Shown: one piece after another, positions 12,545 to 12,797 of the stretch | Layout: every line of letters begins with the position of its first letter | How positions within the stretch are numbered: position 1 is the stretch's first letter | Assembly (NCBI GenBank): GCA_024653795.1 | Contig: JANLHY010000625.1 | Coordinates: forward strand, 1-12,797 | Direction: 5' to 3' | DNA length: 12,797 nt | Source of the DNA: Candidatus Brocadiaceae bacterium | GTDB lineage: Bacteria; Planctomycetota; Brocadiia; Brocadiales; Brocadiaceae | The notes under the pieces: model-generated | Told to the model about the DNA's origin: nothing | Seen by the model: only the letters and a program-made list of their open reading frames with translations | Databases searched by the model: none | Translations under genes and position numbers: made by a program

Positions 12545-12679
12545 GTAACAGCTCAGCCCCCTCCCCTAGCCCCTCCCACCTGGGGAGGGGGAACACTTAT
12601 TGATAAGTTTGTGTAATCTGAAATTGTCGTATTACCTCCCCCTTGATGGGGGAGGGTAAGGGTAGGGGTGAACTATTAC
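12545..12679. mobile_element. MITE with 8-bp target duplication
   Basis: A 135-bp non-coding element with ends GTAACAGCTCAGC (12545-12557) and GGTGAACTATTAC (12667-12679, inverted), flanked by identical octamers AAAATTTC at 12537-12544 and 12680-12687. The interior is a long near-palindrome of CTCCCC/GGGGAG blocks (left about 12558-12592, right about 12636-12668) able to fold into one hairpin. The ends match those of the elements at 1022-1294 and 9169-9303. It lies 65 nt after the superoxide reductase stop. Confidence 0.75.
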
Positions 12680-12721
12680 AAAATTTCTTATTACAAGTAC
12701 TTTAACCCGTAGGGGGAAACG

Positions 12722-12755
12722 CTAATAGGCAGGCAATTTATTGCCTGCCTATTAG
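12722..12755. repeat. Perfect palindromic hairpin
   Basis: CTAATAGGCAGGCAA (12722-12736) and TTGCCTGCCTATTAG (12741-12755) form a perfect 15-bp stem around TTTA. It could end transcription from either side, though no clear T-tract follows, or it may be part of a repeat that continues past the window. Confidence 0.6.
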
Positions 12756-12770
12756 TATATGAAAAATAGA

Positions 12771-12783
12771 GTCCCGTAGGGAC
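12771..12783. repeat. GTCCCGTAGGGAC palindrome
   Basis: A short palindrome of the CCCGTAGGG type that I recall as a dispersed repeat in several bacterial genomes. A related CCCGTAGGGGG lies at 12708-12718 on the other side of the perfect hairpin, suggesting a larger unit of 12708 to beyond the window end. Confidence 0.45.
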
Positions 12784-12797
12784 GATTGAGTCTATAG

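Noticed and set aside
12722..12783. CRISPR-like repeat at the window end
   Set aside because: Only single palindromes are present, without regularly spaced direct repeats or cas genes.

Overview
The window looks like an accessory-rich stretch of a Gram-negative anaerobe's chromosome. It is AT-rich, scattered with small palindromic repeats, and carries an exported, Tat-targeted superoxide reductase, a LexA with a GAAC-N4-GTTC operator and an IS91-type rolling-circle element. The repeats (CTCCCC-type hairpins, a CACCGCAGAG-type element, a GTCCCGTAGGGAC motif) remind me of anammox planctomycetes such as Brocadia/Kuenenia, but this is an impression and not a proof.

Layout. (1) 1-990 (+): 3' part of holB, the clamp-loader delta' subunit, cut by the window edge. 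(2) 1022-1294: a repeat element bounded by inverted GGTAATAGTTCA(G/C)C ends; it contains a dead C-terminal remnant of a GxxExxY-type gene. (3) 1303-2541 (-): dinB, DNA polymerase IV. (4) 2570-8826 (-): a defence block. From upstream to downstream on the minus strand it reads: a broken N-terminus of an N-6 DNA methylase/HsdM-like gene; a RadC-D12 adenine methyltransferase fusion; a second D12 adenine methyltransferase; an AlwI-family type IIS endonuclease; a Shedu (SduA/DUF4263) nuclease; a GC-rich hairpin segment; and a truncated type I specificity (HsdS-like) domain. The four intact genes overlap or touch (8-nt overlap, 3-nt gap, 1-nt gap) and look like one transcription unit. (5) 8894-9148 (-): a small conserved protein of the kind found near SOS polymerases. 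(6) 9169-9303: a second element with the same ends. (7) 9311-9934 (-): lexA, with a consensus promoter and an overlapping operator. (8) 10021-11911: an IS91-family insertion (transposase plus a small zinc-ribbon partner gene), sandwiched between two related hairpin units. (9) 12021-12479 (+): Tat-exported superoxide reductase. (10) 12545-12679: a third element with the same ends, flanked by a perfect 8-bp duplication, and then a strong palindrome and a GTCCCGTAGGGAC motif at the window end.

How it fits together. lexA, the small protein and dinB all lie on the minus strand in that order, as in an SOS lexA-dinB cluster, but about 6.3 kb of defence genes now separates the small gene from dinB. 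The two methylase/specificity fragments flank the RadC-MTase/MTase/AlwI/Shedu cassette in the same orientation. The simplest reading is that the cassette replaced the middle of an older M-S type restriction gene. The two methyltransferases probably protect the two strands of an asymmetric site (GGATC-like, by analogy with AlwI) from the endonuclease, and Shedu adds a second anti-phage effector. The RadC-methyltransferase fusion and the operonic joining of Shedu to a type IIS restriction system are the most unusual items.
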